DNA of 64,000 nucleotides from Siphonodentalium dalli. Its lineage: Eukaryota; Mollusca; Scaphopoda; Gadilida; Siphonodentaliidae. Below, piece by piece: positions 38,633 through 51,020 of this stretch. The number at the start of each line of letters is the position of its first letter. Position 1 is the stretch's first letter. The stretch lies in the NCBI GenBank assembly GCA_032622095.1, contig CP136068.1:59606025-59670024 (forward strand), written 5' to 3'. Position numbers and translations under genes: made by a program. The notes beneath the pieces are model-generated. The model worked only from the letters and a program-made list of their open reading frames with translations. It was not told where the DNA came from and searched no databases.

Positions 38633-40535
38633 CAGTGTCATTGACACTTTCATGGTATGTTCCGATGAATTAAAGATGGATTATCTCTTCATATAACAAT
38701 TTTGAAATAGTTTTGTCGGTATAAAATAATAAATATGCATTGAAGACCCCTGCATGCAAATGCTACTATCAATTGATATTGATTTTATTTCGAATATTTT
38801 ATTATAAAATGAGATGATGAAATGGGACATTTTATTGTTTTATTTTTATAATAGACCATTCAGGTGATACCATATAGCGATAGAGATCATTAGGTTGTTC
38901 CCATAGCTATGACCCGAACGTCAAATGCCCCAGATTGGTTGTTTGTATTAATGGTTTTATTCCACAGTTGTAAGCGATAATAAGTCTCATTTACGTTTAT
39001 TTGTGACAAAATTACACAATCAAATTTCCCGTCTCTGTTAACAGAAAACCATCGTAGCTAAACAACTACCCGTTTTTAGAAAAGAAAATATTCAAAATAT
39101 AATCACAGAATTGAAATACCTTTTGTAATATTATGTTTTTACATGGCACCAAATAAATCTATCTATCTATCTATGTCACGCAAATCACTACCAGTTTCCA
39201 CTTCTCCTGTCCTCACGCCCTGTTATGTGACAAAAAAATTCAAACCAAAAACAATATGGTCCATTATGGAACTCTTTGTATCAATGTATCAATGTATAGA
39301 GGAGAGAATGATAATGACAATGATATTTATCTCATTGAAAATAATCGATCGGTTTTAAATGTTATGGTAAATATAAAGCTCCGAAAAACAATTTTTTTTT
39401 CAGCCATTCCTTCCATTGAGTTATCATGGGCACTGTCCATTTTGATGTAATTGGGCACTGATGACGTCAACATTTAAGTGACTGAATTAGGGATTTTTAT
39501 GTGTCTTAAATTTTAGGCTCGATAAAAAAATATGTTGTCTACCATAGAATTTCTTGAAATTTTGCACATATCAGGGTAGTTTCCAGGCCAATTTTGGTAC
39601 ATGTAACAGGTATTGGCGCCCAAACTCCAGGTGCCCAAAAACAGTTAGAAAGAGAATAAAAATACTCAAATAATTTGTTTTTGACCATCACTACTAGAAA
39701 ACAAACACAACTAACACTAAATCATCAAATAAAGCAATAAATTGTCATTTTATTGCAGTACTTGGGGGAGGCCAGCTCATACTCTCCCCAACTTAGGGCT
39801 GTGACCTTCAGATATGTCTTTGGCATATAAAATAGGTGTCCCCAAATAATTACTGGAAACTACACTGGCACATATATAGAAGAATATCATAGAATCAATT
39901 TTATTTGGGTCCTATCGACTTTGAAACACTCCTTCTGATTGAATTTGAAGGGGAGATTCTAACTTTCGTTATTGTATTCATAACTGCTGAACCAGATAAT
40001 TGAGAAATGAGCCAGACAATCACTTTCATGATGTACTAGCAAAGATAACATAAACTCCATGCCATAATGGCCATATTCCTATTATGTGAAACACCCCAAA
40101 ACACAACACACTTTTAAACAGCTAAAAATGAGTCACACTTTTTTTTTGCCAAAATCCCACAACGTCGTCCTGTCACGTACCGGTACCTACTGCAATCGAC
40201 TTCCGACAGTCCTGAGGATAAACTCAGTTCGGAGGAGAAAAAGTGTCAACATTGAATTCAGCCACCTGCCCTGCGAAGGATGCTTACACTGTCGATCAGG
40301 CATGGATTCGAAAAGTCCAACAAATTAGACTTTCAGATTAAGTCTAATACATTATACTGGACGTGAAAATATTAATCGCTACGAACCCGGACGATCTGAG
40401 CGGGTATGACATGCCCCTTTTAAATAAATTGTTCACATCTAATGACACAAATAAATCTATAAATAAAAAACACATACCTTAGATTCGAAGACACAACAGC
40501 CATTCTACTTCTAATTACTATTTATGTTTTCTTTT
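38633..40535. other. AT-rich intergenic DNA without recognised content
   Basis: No convincing gene or mobile element seen. There is an (ATCT)n tract at about 39,160-39,175 and poly-T or poly-A runs. The short frames at 39,143-39,450 and 40,086-40,328 have no recognisable domain or codon pattern. Confidence 0.6.
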
Positions 40536-41510
40536 ATTTATTAGTCGAGTTTTTTTCCAAAACTCGACTTGATGGCGGGCGGCGGACGGGCGGGCGGGCG
40601 GCCTGTTTTGCTTATAACTCAACCGTTTATTGACGGATTAAAATACATTTTGGTGTGTGAGTACATATCCATGCACGTAAGCTGCAGACAAAAAAATCGG
40701 GTTCGCCCGCACATTTATTACAGAGTTATGGCCCTTTGCCATTTTTCACTGATTTTAGGCTCGTTAGCGCAACAACTTCAACAAACGTTATCTGATTCGA
40801 TTGAAATTTGGGATATAGGTGTCTACCAAGAGTATCTCGGACGAGTTCGAAAACCGGCCTGGTCCGATAAAATTTGATAGAGTTATGGCCCTTAATTAGT
40901 CATTTTTCAAGAATTTTCAGCTCGTTAGCGAGATAACTTCAACAAACGTTATCCAATTTGATTGAAATTTGGTATCTAGGTGTCTCCCAAAGATATCTCG
41001 GACGAGTTAGAAAACCGGCCCGGTCCGATCAAATTTGATAGAGTTATGGTCCTTAAGTAGTCATTTTGTACAAATTTTGAGCTCGTTAGCGCGATAACTT
41101 CAACAAACGTCATCCGATTCAACTAAAATTTGGTATATAATTAAGTGTCTTCCAATAATATCCTGGACGAGTTCGAAAACCAGCCTGGCCCAATAAAATT
41201 TGATAGAGTTATGGCCCTTAATTAGTCATTTTTCGTGAATTTTTAGCTTGTTAGCGCGATAACTTCAACAAACGTCCTCCGATTTGTTTAAAATTTGGAA
41301 TAGACGTACTTGCCAAGAATATTTTGGACGAGTTCGAAAACCAGCCTGGCCCGATAAAATTTGATAGAGTTATGGCCCTTAATTAGTCATTTTTCGATTT
41401 TACCTATTAATTAGTCTACCGATACTGATGCACACCAATTGGCGGTAGCCACCGGCGGTAAGCCACCGAAAACGAGACACAGCATCTCTGATGCCACCTC
41501 TTGTTTTTGA
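40536..41510. mobile_element. Element with GC-rich head and ~162-bp tandem units
   Basis: It starts with a small hairpin (GTCGAGTTTT...AAAACTCGAC, 40,543-40,567) and a strongly G-rich head (GGCGGGCGGCGGACGGGCGG, from about 40,574). Four diverged tandem units follow. The marker AGCGCGATAACTTCAACAAA or a variant recurs at about 40,766, 40,927, 41,088 and 41,252. Each unit ends with GATAGAGTTATGGCCCTTAA. From memory this resembles repeats common in bivalve and gastropod sequence. Inverted ends were not found, so the limits are approximate. Confidence 0.65.
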
Positions 41511-43649
41511 TTATTATCATGACGTCGGCGTGTTTTGTCAAATTTCCAGTTTAACGAGCACCATAGGCAATATTTTCTAGCAAATTAGCTCAACTGATTG
41601 ATATTTCTGTAATATAACATTTACTAAATACTTATGTGGGGAAAGAATGCTCAGATTTGCAACCGTGTATAGTTAACTTTATTTATCAACCAGCTGCAAA
41701 AATTTATGACAAAAATAGTACGAGCAATATTTTTCCAAGCTAACAGTCAGTGCGGAAATGAGATAACAATCATAAAATTCGTTCGGATGTGAATTTCCAA
41801 TGTAACCTGGCAAAATACAAGATTGCGTGTTTATAAAGAGTTGCAAATTAGAGCCCGAAGCCGCCATCGCAAGCCGCTGCCGCCAGCCATATTGGCCACA
41901 AGCCGCCACCAGCCATATTATCCTAACGTCATCCAAATGAAAAAACTCTGCCACCAGAATTGTAAAATGGCTGAGCCATATGCATGGGCTTATATGTCAT
42001 GCACAACTGTACTGTGAATCGCAAAGAACTAAACCGCATTGCCTAATATCGGCATACACGCATGTACACTGAGCTGGTTGTTATATTATCAGAATACCCG
42101 GGCCTCTCAATGTGGAATAGACTATTCCAATGCATGCTTTCATATAACTGAATGGGAGCATCCATTCAGTGTTGAAACTTGAAAGGGTTAAAATATAAAT
42201 TGTTTATTTGGACACAACTCATGCATTGCTGGCATTTGTCAATACAATGTATATGCAGAATACCTGTAGAATAGAATAGAAAATAGTTTGAAATATTATA
42301 TATCATTACTATCAGATTCATCCTTCAATGATGCATGCATATATCGCAAGATGCCAGTGATGATAGCAGTCTGAAGTCGACAGAAGTCCCAATGTAACTA
42401 ATACCAATTAGGTGGGAAACTACATAGTACATTCTTGCGTTTTTTTAACGTTTGTGGTGAACCCATAGAATTCCAGACCACACGTATTCTATTGGTGTTG
42501 GGCTTTTCCATAATGGCGAAAATAAACGAAGGACTTGGGTCTCTAACTTGGGATTAGGACAATTTCTTAAATAAAATTACGCTGAATGATAACGTCTCAG
42601 CCGCCATATTTCGTCAGCCACGAACGTCGCGACTGAGCCGGATTAACCAGCCACGAAATAGGTTGAGCCAGCCGCGAAAGCTATTTGTCGTGGCTTTGGG
42701 GTCTATTGCAAATGGCCAAATATCACCAAAAAGGTCTGATAGTTACATGAAAATATCATGTTGTCCATGAAAAACGTTGATATATCGCATGTGTATAAAG
42801 AGTTCCCATATGTCAAATATCACCAAAAATGTCACGTTCATTTAGCAATGCATCCTTAAAACGTCTATTTATCTGTGTCACTGTTGTATAACTGCATTAC
42901 TTGGATTACAAAGTACAAATGGTTCATGGCAGTGTATACACATTTCGTCTATTATTCGATGTAGATTAGACACAGGGATTGACATGTCGGCAGGGTATGG
43001 GGTTGGGGCACACCCCACCCAAACATTGGCCAATAGTTTTAATAGTTGGAAATGATTATTGTTTCATGCCCAGTGCAATTTGTTGTTTTAGGCCAAAAGT
43101 CGAACATTTTCCTACTGCACCTGCAATGTGGACACTTCCAATGGCTGACAAAGCTGTCAAATCCCATTTTCTAATGTTTTTCTCTTCATATTATAGGCCC
43201 ATATACTATTCAATTTATGTTCATTGCATAAGCGCCAACAAAGGTAGTATGAACAACATAATTAAATTATTGAGGACTGGAAAATTTTCAAACTGCCAGA
43301 TATAACAGATAAACTTTTCATTAAGTGCACTGCACTGCATTTGTGCGGAAAAATGTACCGAGAACATGTTTTAACATGTATATATGCATTAAGTAATGTG
43401 TTATATACTACAGTTGACATTGATATTTTCATTAAAATGTTTACATTTATGCATTTAACTGACATATTCTTAACCAATCGTAATCGCTATACCTAGTGGC
43501 GGTCTCGTTTTAACATGCAGCATATTGGCTCACAGTATAGTAATTAATTAACTAAGTTTGTTGTCGGTTTGTAGTGTCATCTCGGTTTGACAAGAGTGTG
43601 AACACATTTATTAAATAAACTTGCTTATTTGCCATAATACATGTAGATT
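41511..43649. other. Unassigned intergenic DNA
   Basis: No gene recognised. Small clusters of GCCGCCA-like words occur at 41,860-41,925 and 42,598-42,680. The frames at 42,979-43,305 and 41,679-41,954 show no domain. Nothing else stands out. Confidence 0.5.
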
Positions 43650-43945
43650 TTGGGAAAAAGAAAACTCCCATCAGCTTTTATCCGGGAAAACACTCCCCAG
43701 ACAAAAGTCTCCCTATGTATCAAATTTCGTCGAAATCCGTCCGTTCTACCCGATTTGACCTTGAACTGACCATTTTTAAGGTCAAGGTCAGGTCGGGGTC
43801 ACGATTTGACCCGTCCAAAACACTCCCTGGACAAAAGTAACCCTATGTATCAAATTTCGTCAAAATCCGTCTGGCAGTTTTCCCGGCCATAGCTAACACA
43901 CACACAGACAGACAGACAGAAGTCCCAAAATATATATTAGACTAG
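43650..43945 (-). mobile_element. Dispersed repeat fragment ending in (CA)n(GACA)n
   Basis: Two tandem units carry CCTATGTATCAAATTTCGTC (43,713 and 43,843) and AAACACTCCC. Between them is a 'ttgacctt / aaggtcaaggtca' stretch. It ends CTAACACACACACAGACAGA then CAGACAGAAG. It is related to the insertion at 31,957-32,574 in the opposite sense. No terminal repeats or reading frame were found. Confidence 0.6.
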
Positions 43946-44104
43946 CAGGTTAGCCCGCTACTGGCGGCATTCGTCCCATGGCTTTTTTCGAAAAAGCAAT
44001 TGCAACAGGTTCCGAGACACTTGTGCTGCATTTGTACCAAATTTCTTCAGAAACATGACATTGTTTTAATTATTTTGTTTTGTTATTTATGTCTCTGCAT
44101 AATA

Positions 44105-44156
44105 TTTCGAGCGACAGGCTACAGACTCCCTTTCGAGCGACAGGCTACAGACTCCC
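44105..44156 (+). repeat. 26-bp perfect duplication at satellite edge
   Basis: TTTCGAGCGACAGGCTACAG plus ACTCCC occurs twice in direct tandem (44,105-44,130 and 44,131-44,156). Satellite sequence begins immediately after the second copy. It may be a repair scar of the event that placed the satellite here. Confidence 0.9.
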
Positions 44157-44963
44157 GTCATCAGTTATGGGTTAGATATGTCCAATTAGCCATAATCCAT
44201 GTCAACTGCTCTAATTTGAACAAATTTCGGATAAAATCGACATCACCCGCCAAGGGTTAACTGATAGGAAACCGATATTGTCCATACCTATGGATGGCTG
44301 TCGTAGCTTTTTGAATACATAATTGGATACTCTACTATAACCTGCTATCAGTTATGGGTAGGATCTGCACAGATTACCAAAATTTATGTTAAATTCTCTA
44401 ATTTGAACCAATTTCGCATAAAATTGGCATAACCCGTCAAGGGTTAACTGATAGGAAACCGATATTGTCATTACAGATTGATGGCTGTCGTAGCTTTTTG
44501 TATACATAATTGGATCCTATACTATAACTTTCCATCAGTTATGGGCACTATCTGCACAGATTACCATAATTCGTGTCAAATTCTTTAATTCTTTAATTTG
44601 AACCAATTTTGCATAAAATCGACATCACTCGTCAAGGGTTAACTGATAGGAAACCGATATTGTCTATACCTATGGATGGCTGTCGTACCTTTGTGAATAC
44701 ATAGTTGGATCCTATACTATGACCTACCATCAGTTGTGGGTTAAATATATCCAATTGGCCATAATTCTTGTCAACTGCTCTAATTTGAACCAATTTTGCA
44801 TAAAATCGACATCACCCGCCAAGGGTTAACTGATAGGAAACCGATATTGTCTTTACACATTGGCGGCTGTCGTAGCTTTTTGAATACAAAATTAGATTCC
44901 ATACTATAACTTGTCTTCAGTTATGGGTTAGATCTATCCATTTGGCCATAATCCATGTCAACT
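44157..44963 (-). repeat. Dispersed 187-bp satellite block, second copy
   Basis: About 4.3 monomers of the same family as 1-31,648, in the same orientation as the minus arm. It begins inside a monomer (TCATCAGTTATGGG) and ends with the same edge monomer as the large array: GCCGCCAATGTGT on the minus strand, then GTTGACATGGATTATGG. It includes class-A and class-B types and a local 10-bp duplication (TTCTTTAATTCTTTAATTTG). Confidence 0.9.
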
Positions 44964-45270
44964 GCTAACAAATTTCGGACATTTCTCGTCGAAATATAGA
45001 TAAGATACCAATAATGCGCTATGCGTATGACCAACTGATTCACCAATTGGGACTTATACGTGTACGCATAATTGTAGACACGGCATTACCAACTCCGTGT
45101 TTCTCGTTCTCCCCAGACCCAGGTACAGCTATATATCTGGTCGAAACATAATTGAGATATAAATAATGCGCTATGAACATGACCAACTGATTCACAGGCC
45201 GGAACTCATATGCAGCATGCAGACACGCCATTACAATCCCCATGTTTCGCCCAGACTAAGTATATAATTA
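44964..45270 (+). repeat. Satellite boundary module, copy B
   Basis: Nearly identical to 31,648-31,956, with the same transition point from satellite to flank and the same internal two-unit structure. The conserved 67-codon minus-strand frame sits at 45,040-45,243. It then joins directly to TACTATATATACCGTTCGCG, which in copy A lies 618 bp further on. Confidence 0.9.
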
Positions 45271-45533
45271 TACTATATATACCGTTCGCGATTCGCGGTT
45301 CGCGTTGTTCGCTTTTGGCTGACACAATACACATACTATATATATATATATATATATTCCATTGGAGCGAGGGAGACAGACAGACAGGGTGAGAGAGAGA
45401 GAGAGAGTGGGAGAGTGAGAGAGAGAGAGAGAGTGAGAGAGAGATGGAGGGACAGAGACCCGAGTCCCAGATTATCAATCGAGATTCCCGGATTTTAACC
45501 AAGTCGATTTGTATGTACCGGGACTCATGAAAG

Positions 45534-45594
<61 letters not shown>

Positions 45595-45697
45595 AGAAGA
45601 TTAGAGTTTGAGAGAGAGACAGAGAGCGACTTGCTCGCGTTACATCTTGGTTGTTGTCACATTGCCACTACATTAGATGTTTAAATATGCATGGTAT
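45271..45697. repeat. Compact tail module B: TA and GA microsatellites
   Basis: Contains CCGTTCGCGATTCGCGG as at 32,588, a short TA tract (45,338-45,357), GA-rich tracts (45,391-45,443 and 45,537-45,592), and the CAGATTATCAATCGAGAT module at 45,471. It continues through GCGACTTGCTCGCGTT and GATGTTTAAATATGCATGG. This last is the empty site for the TTAA element present at 37,230 in copy A. Confidence 0.85.
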
Positions 45698-45925
45698 GTC
45701 GAGATCTCGAGATAATTAAGTCGAGATCTCGAGATAATATGTCGAGATCTCGAGATAATATGTCGCTCGAGATAATTAAGTCGAGATCTCGAGTTATTAT
45801 CTCGAGATCTCGAGATAATTAAGTCGAGATCATATCTCGAGATAATATGTCGAGATCTCGAGATAATATGTCGAGATCTCGAGTTATTATCTCGAGATAA
45901 TTATGTCGAGATCTCGAGATAATAT
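45698..45925. repeat. Tandem array of CTCGAGATCTCGAG palindromes, copy B
   Basis: About ten 21-22-bp palindromic units, several with internal deletions (GTCGCTCGAGATAATTAA; GTCGAGATCATATCTCGAG). It is homologous to 37,717-37,950 and ends with the same GTTGTGTGCATGTCGCAAAT tail. Similarity with copy A stops at ACCGTAG (45,959). Confidence 0.9.
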
Positions 45926-46401
45926 ATGTTGTGTGCATGTCGCAAATCAGCCACCGTAGATAACAGTGATGGTGATAGCTTTAATATTATATGAAGAAAA
46001 TATCCCATAAGAATTAAGTTAAGAAGCAAAACTTCCATTGAAGGTAAGAAGCAAAACCTCCATTGTGATTCCAACAAAACTTCAATTGTGATTTCGTCAT
46101 GGCACCTTTTTGTTTGTCGGTGATTCCGTCATGACCATTCAACGCGTGGATTCGACGTTAAAATGATGAGTGACACATAAAAGACTTGTTAATTTTTATG
46201 ACACGCCGATTGAACATAGAGTTTTCATCGTTTTCGGTGATTCAGAAAAGCCCCCCCTGTTTGACAATTAATGCCAATAAATGAAGACAATTGTAAGTGA
46301 TGCAAAGCAAAATCGCTCACAAATTCACTTAAATCATAAAATTTTGGGTTGGGACCTTCACCTACAGTGAAGTACATTGTTGAGGAACAGATACCAGTAA
46401 T

Positions 46402-46725
46402 GCTGAAGGGGTCACTCTCACCAAAAAAAGTGCTGAAGGGTACACAGGATTTGAAAATGTACTGAAGGGTACACAGGGTTTGAAATGTCATTCTAAATGA
46501 CGTTTAGTTTTCGTATCTGCCATGATTTCTGTTAGAGAATAATTGTTTACGTTCCAATGAATATTAAAATGAACTGAAAACAAACTGCTAATGGGCACCA
46601 GACTTTCAGAAAAACAGTTTAAGTAACGATGTTAGTGGCGATCACAAACCCTGTGTACCCTTCATCACATTTTCAAATCCTGTGTACCCTTCAGCACTTT
46701 TTTTGGTGAGAGTGACCCCTTCAGC
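46402..46725. mobile_element. 324-bp foldback element
   Basis: Inverted arms of about 95 bp begin GCTGAAGGGGTCACTCTCAC and end GTGAGAGTGACCCCTTCAGC. Each arm holds two tandem copies of a 'ctgaagggtacacagg-tttgaaa' word. It is non-coding, apart from a chance minus-strand frame across the left arm. Confidence 0.85.
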
Positions 46726-47396
46726 ACTAGTAATAGCTAAGAAATATTTTTACAACTTTATAAGCCTAAGGTTCCCTGTCAAAACTTCAAAAAGTTCAAA
46801 GGTTTTGTACTGGTAGAATATGATCTCTATGGGCGTTGGCCAGAGTAGAGATTCATGGCATGATCTAGCAGGTATATATAGGAGGTCGGAAAACCATTTC
46901 AATTCATAATTTTTCAGTTCATCAGATAATTAGCAACCATTCCAGGTGTGTGATGTAATTGCTGGAGAGACATACCAGTGACCAGTGTATAATATTATGA
47001 GAGTCACCTTAACCTACATGTTGGTTACATGATTTGTTCTTGTTTAACTCAGTGTTTGGTCATGACTAATCCAAATTGTTTAGCCAAGTGCCCTTAGAAG
47101 TTAGATGGGTATGAATTAAATGCCAATCAGGTAAGCTTAATGAAAAGCACCGGAAAATCACAAAACAATTATTAAATAAATTTGTCAAACATAAGGTTCA
47201 GCATATAGGTTCATGCAGTATCTATAGGAATGAGCATTGATACGATTGGTACGTCTTAAAGTCCGACAATCATTTATATCTGCCAGACCCAAACCTGGAT
47301 AAAGGGAGTTTACATAGTCATAGTGGGCTAACATCAATTATCGTGACCGCCGCACTGTTTTCTATAGATTTACGCTCGCTATGTCTTCAAAGGAAA
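46726..47396. other. Intergenic DNA, nothing recognised
   Basis: AT-rich single-copy-looking sequence without a convincing frame or repeat. Confidence 0.5.
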
Positions 47397-48951
47397 CGGG
47401 CCCACTCGCCCCAGGGCCAGCTCGCCCCAGTCGACCTGGGCCAGCTCGCCCCGAGCCAGCTCGCCCCGGGCCAGCTCGCACCAAGGGATAATGTCTTATT
47501 TAAGTTGTCGTTTTGGGGTCGTTTTGCTTGCTTTCTCTGGCTTACAGTCAAGTGATACCCGAGTCAAGTGATACCATACAAAGTGATACCCAAATCGGTC
47601 AACTGATACCCAAGATGTGTATCATTGAATTTGGAATGTTGAATTAAATATACACACATTCGAGATCATTATTTGTCCGAACGTCATGTCGGAATATACT
47701 CCATTCCTCGATCGAAAATGTGCTTGAGTCGAGCCACTGCCGTTGTATATAGTCGCAGATACAACGGAACATATTTGTGGTTATGATGTCAGATAAATAT
47801 TGCACTGCTTATATACGGTATGTGGTCGGCATATGAAAGTGATTATCTATCACACTGAAGCCATCTCATCCTCTGAAGTGTGAGGTGTGATTAGTCGATT
47901 GGTTACTGTGTAAACAACCTGCTTCTATTGTTTTGATAGGATATGAATGGGGATAAACAACGGATATAATAACGGCTTCTAAGGGTTTCCCAAACTCCAG
48001 AGATAGTGAGATGAACTCAGAGAATAAGAGAAACTTTAATCAGAAAGTGAAAACAGTTCATTATTGTTATTTATTAATTCGCCGGTTCGTCGTTCAAACC
48101 AACTAGTGTGATAAACTGCATGGCTATTATCTTTGCTAACAAACGTGCCTAAAGTAATCTAAATGTCAAAATTGATGGACATAACTCTGAAATATATCAT
48201 AATCTGAACTTAAAGGGGTACTGTACGCCATTTTCATTAAATTTCCGGTGACAACAACGATCTAATATCGATAATATATAGAAACATAAGTAATTTGAGT
48301 CGAAGATGTATTCTGTAAACGCTCAGGTTAATAGGCTATCTTAAAATTTAATAATTTAAAAGTTAATAATTTGATATAAATTGAATTTATGACTGGAGCC
48401 ATAAAATGGCGTCAATTAAATTACGAATTTGCGTAATCAAATAAAGTAAATGAGGGATACTGGCTTGTTAAACCGATCGCACACACGATCGCTTAAAATA
48501 TTATGATGATACGGGGAGAACACTCAAGCCACTCACTGACTAGCGACGATACAATAACTTAAATGATTATATGGGACTAGTATGCCTATAATATAACTTT
48601 TATTTGATTAATTTGGTTGAAAACTGTACAAAAATTACTCGACAACGACAATTTGTATTTTTGCATTCCGGTAAATTTGTCATCCGTAACACTACTTCGT
48701 ACTCAACAGACTTTCAAATAATGAAAAAAGTGTTACCTTATTCTCAGACTCGGAGACTATAGAAACCAACAACAACATTTGGCGTACAGTACCCCTTTAA
48801 GAAATTAATACCGGTATATTAATATATTATATATTAACTTATTTACAACTTTAATACAAATGTAATACCCGGGCCAGCTCGCCCCTGAAATGTGGGCCAG
48901 CTCGCCCCAAAAACGGTCTGGGGCGAGCTGGCCCTGGGGCGAGTGGGCCCG
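47397..48951. mobile_element. 1.55-kb DNA element with GC-rich subterminal repeats
   Basis: The terminal inverted repeats begin CGGGCCCACTCGCCCCAGGG at the left; the right end at 48,951 is the inverted form. Both ends carry multiple copies of GGGCCAGCTCGCCCC: four around 47,414-47,485, and two direct plus two inverted around 48,872-48,945. Clustered subterminal motifs of this kind are typical transposase-binding sites. The interior is AT-rich, has no transposase, and includes four GTGATACC-like words (47,551-47,620) and a nested TTAA element. No clear target duplication was found. Superfamily unknown. Confidence 0.8.
48210..48800. mobile_element. TTAA-flanked MITE (583-bp body)
   Basis: The body (48,214-48,796) begins AGGGGTACTGTACGCCA and ends TGGCGTACAGTACCCCT. 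Both sides are flanked by TTAA (48,210-48,213 and 48,797-48,800). Perfect TTAA duplication and matching inverted ends indicate piggyBac-type mobilisation. It is inserted inside the 47,397-48,951 element and is therefore younger. It has no transposase frame. Its ends resemble those of the element at 37,230 (AGG-GTACT), so one source may have moved both. Confidence 0.85.
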
Positions 48952-49129
48952 GATCCGTGTTCAAAACTCAAATAAAATTACGCCATCATCGGCCATGTTG
49001 CATTATTTTGTTTTATTTCTTCATCATACAGCACAAAATGTGCTTTAAATGTCATGTTCCACCTTATTTTATTCCGGCTTGGTTCTGCTTGGTATTTCGA
49101 CGCACCCTGTCTAGCCTCTATTATAGCCT

Positions 49130-49188
49130 AAGTCTAGTCTAGTCTAGTCTACGATCAGGACAGTAGGTGACACCCCCCCCCCCCCCCC
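49130..49188. repeat. (AGTCT)n and poly-C tract
   Basis: An AGTCT pentamer repeat at about 49,132-49,151, followed by a run of 19 C at 49,170-49,188. Simple sequence only. Confidence 0.85.
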
Positions 49189-49448
49189 CTCAATTCTTGC
49201 TAAGCACGAAAGTAGATACCGTACACAATCTAATCTAGTAGTAGAATACAACCCCTAAAATAAAATTATGTACTTTAACAACGCAAGTCTTTATGCCTTC
49301 TCTGTAGAGAGGTCTATTCGGACAAATGGGTAACTTCGCATGATGTTTCGGAATCATAACAAAATATAATTTTAACTTTTCCAAAAAGAGAGAAAAACGT
49401 ACACCGGAAATGGGCGATTTTCTGGGGACACACTAAAAGAGGGGAGGG

Positions 49449-50570
49449 ACACACTAATAGTTGTAGTACGAGCCCGAGTTCGAGCCCAGTAAAATGTGTA
49501 GTTTGGATTTTCAATTTCGTTTATTGTCGTTATTGTCGTTTATTGTCCAATAGTGATGAATTTTGGATTGTGGAAAGTTATGCCAATTACAACTAAACAA
49601 AACTAAAAAGATAATTTGTAAGTCTTATATTTCAACTTTTATCGACATCTTTCGTTCTCCAGCACACTAAAAGTTGTAGTTGGAATCAGCCGAGCCAGCC
49701 GCCGAGTCGCTAATTAGCTGTTAATTGCTATTGTTAGGCCGCTAATTGGATTAAGTCAGTGGTGGGTCACACGGAGATCAAAGGGCAAGTAGTGGGAATA
49801 AAAACAAACAATGACTTTTGTTTATTAAGCAATATAGGAAGGTTTAGCAATTTTAAAGATTACTCTTTAAGAGAAAGTGTGTGGCCCTGAAAAGGGCCGT
49901 TTTTTATCTTGACTTCCATCTTCTTCGCAATGAACTGCACCTGAAATTATAAACTTGAAAAAACATTAATAACACCTGAAATAAAACGTGATATTAGTAC
50001 ATTATTAATATATTATTTACATAATGCCACTATAATACTCCGACTGATGTCTACCTCGTTTTCCGATACGTTTACCAAGGAGCTACACGTTCAGCGTGCG
50101 TCACTAATGGTGACTGGCATCAAGGTGAGTTAGGCATCAGTAGAATTATAATATATATCAACATTTAAACATCACACTTGTAACAACAAGTAACTGTATA
50201 AACAGTACTTTGATTATATTTCACTATAAGTTGCAAACACTCTTGTCTTAACTTATAAATCCATTGATTTGAGCCGCCAACATATTCCTAACAATAGCAA
50301 TTAACAGCTAATTGGCGACTCGGCGGCTGGCTCGGCTGATTCCAACTACAACTTTTAGTGTGCTGGAGAACGAAAAATGTCGATAAAAGTTGAAATATAA
50401 GACTTACAAATTATCTTTTTAGTTTTTTTTATTTGTAATTGGCATAACTTACCACAAACCAAAATTCATCACTATTGGAATTATATTAACGACAATAAAC
50501 GAAATTGAAAATCCCAACTACACATTTTACTGGGCTCGGGCTCGGACTCGGACTACAACTATTAGTGTGT
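49449..50570. mobile_element. 1.12-kb element with ~285-bp inverted repeats
   Basis: The arms run from 49,449 (ACACACTAATAGTTGTAG) to about 49,737 and from about 50,287 to 50,570. Each arm contains CAGTAAAATGTGTAGTT or its complement, CAACTTTTATCGACAT, and AGCCGAGCCAGCCGCCGAGT. The terminal word recurs inside each arm as CACACTAAAAGTTGTAG, so the arms are themselves composite. The 550-bp loop has no gene. It is a non-autonomous foldback element. Confidence 0.85.
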
Positions 50571-51020
50571 CGCCTAAAAGACGCTGACGCGTTATGCAGT
50601 AGGTCCCTATATTTGCGTAGTTTCCCGCAAGTCCCTAATGTAATACTTAATGCAATAGTACATGCTTTATTGACTGATAAAATCGATTGATACCATTAAA
50701 TGATCATGTTAGACGTTACTTTGCATGTTTTTTTAATAATTAATTTCCCAAATCGCATGGGTTTGTTTGCTTAATAAGTTTATTGTTAACCTCCTCAATT
50801 TAGGAGAGCATATATACAAATGACAATTATATACAAGTTACATAAATATGCATGCAAATGTAATACTAGTCACAATATTAATATAACAGTGTTTATGCCA
50901 TGTCACACGTATGCGGACAGGTCTGATATTTTCAAATTCCATGTGTTAAGGTGGTCGGTGATAATCTAATATAGAAATGCCAGTTGTCAACAACAACAAC
51001 AAAAAACAAAACAAAACCTG
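50571..51020. other. Intergenic DNA, nothing recognised
   Basis: AT-rich sequence with a CAACAACAAC-AAAACAAAAC tract near 50,989-51,016. No gene seen. Confidence 0.5.

Noticed and set aside
47343-47555. 70-codon frame with QLAPGQLAP repeats
   Set aside because: Produced by the GGGCCAGCTCGCCCC subterminal repeats of the DNA element.
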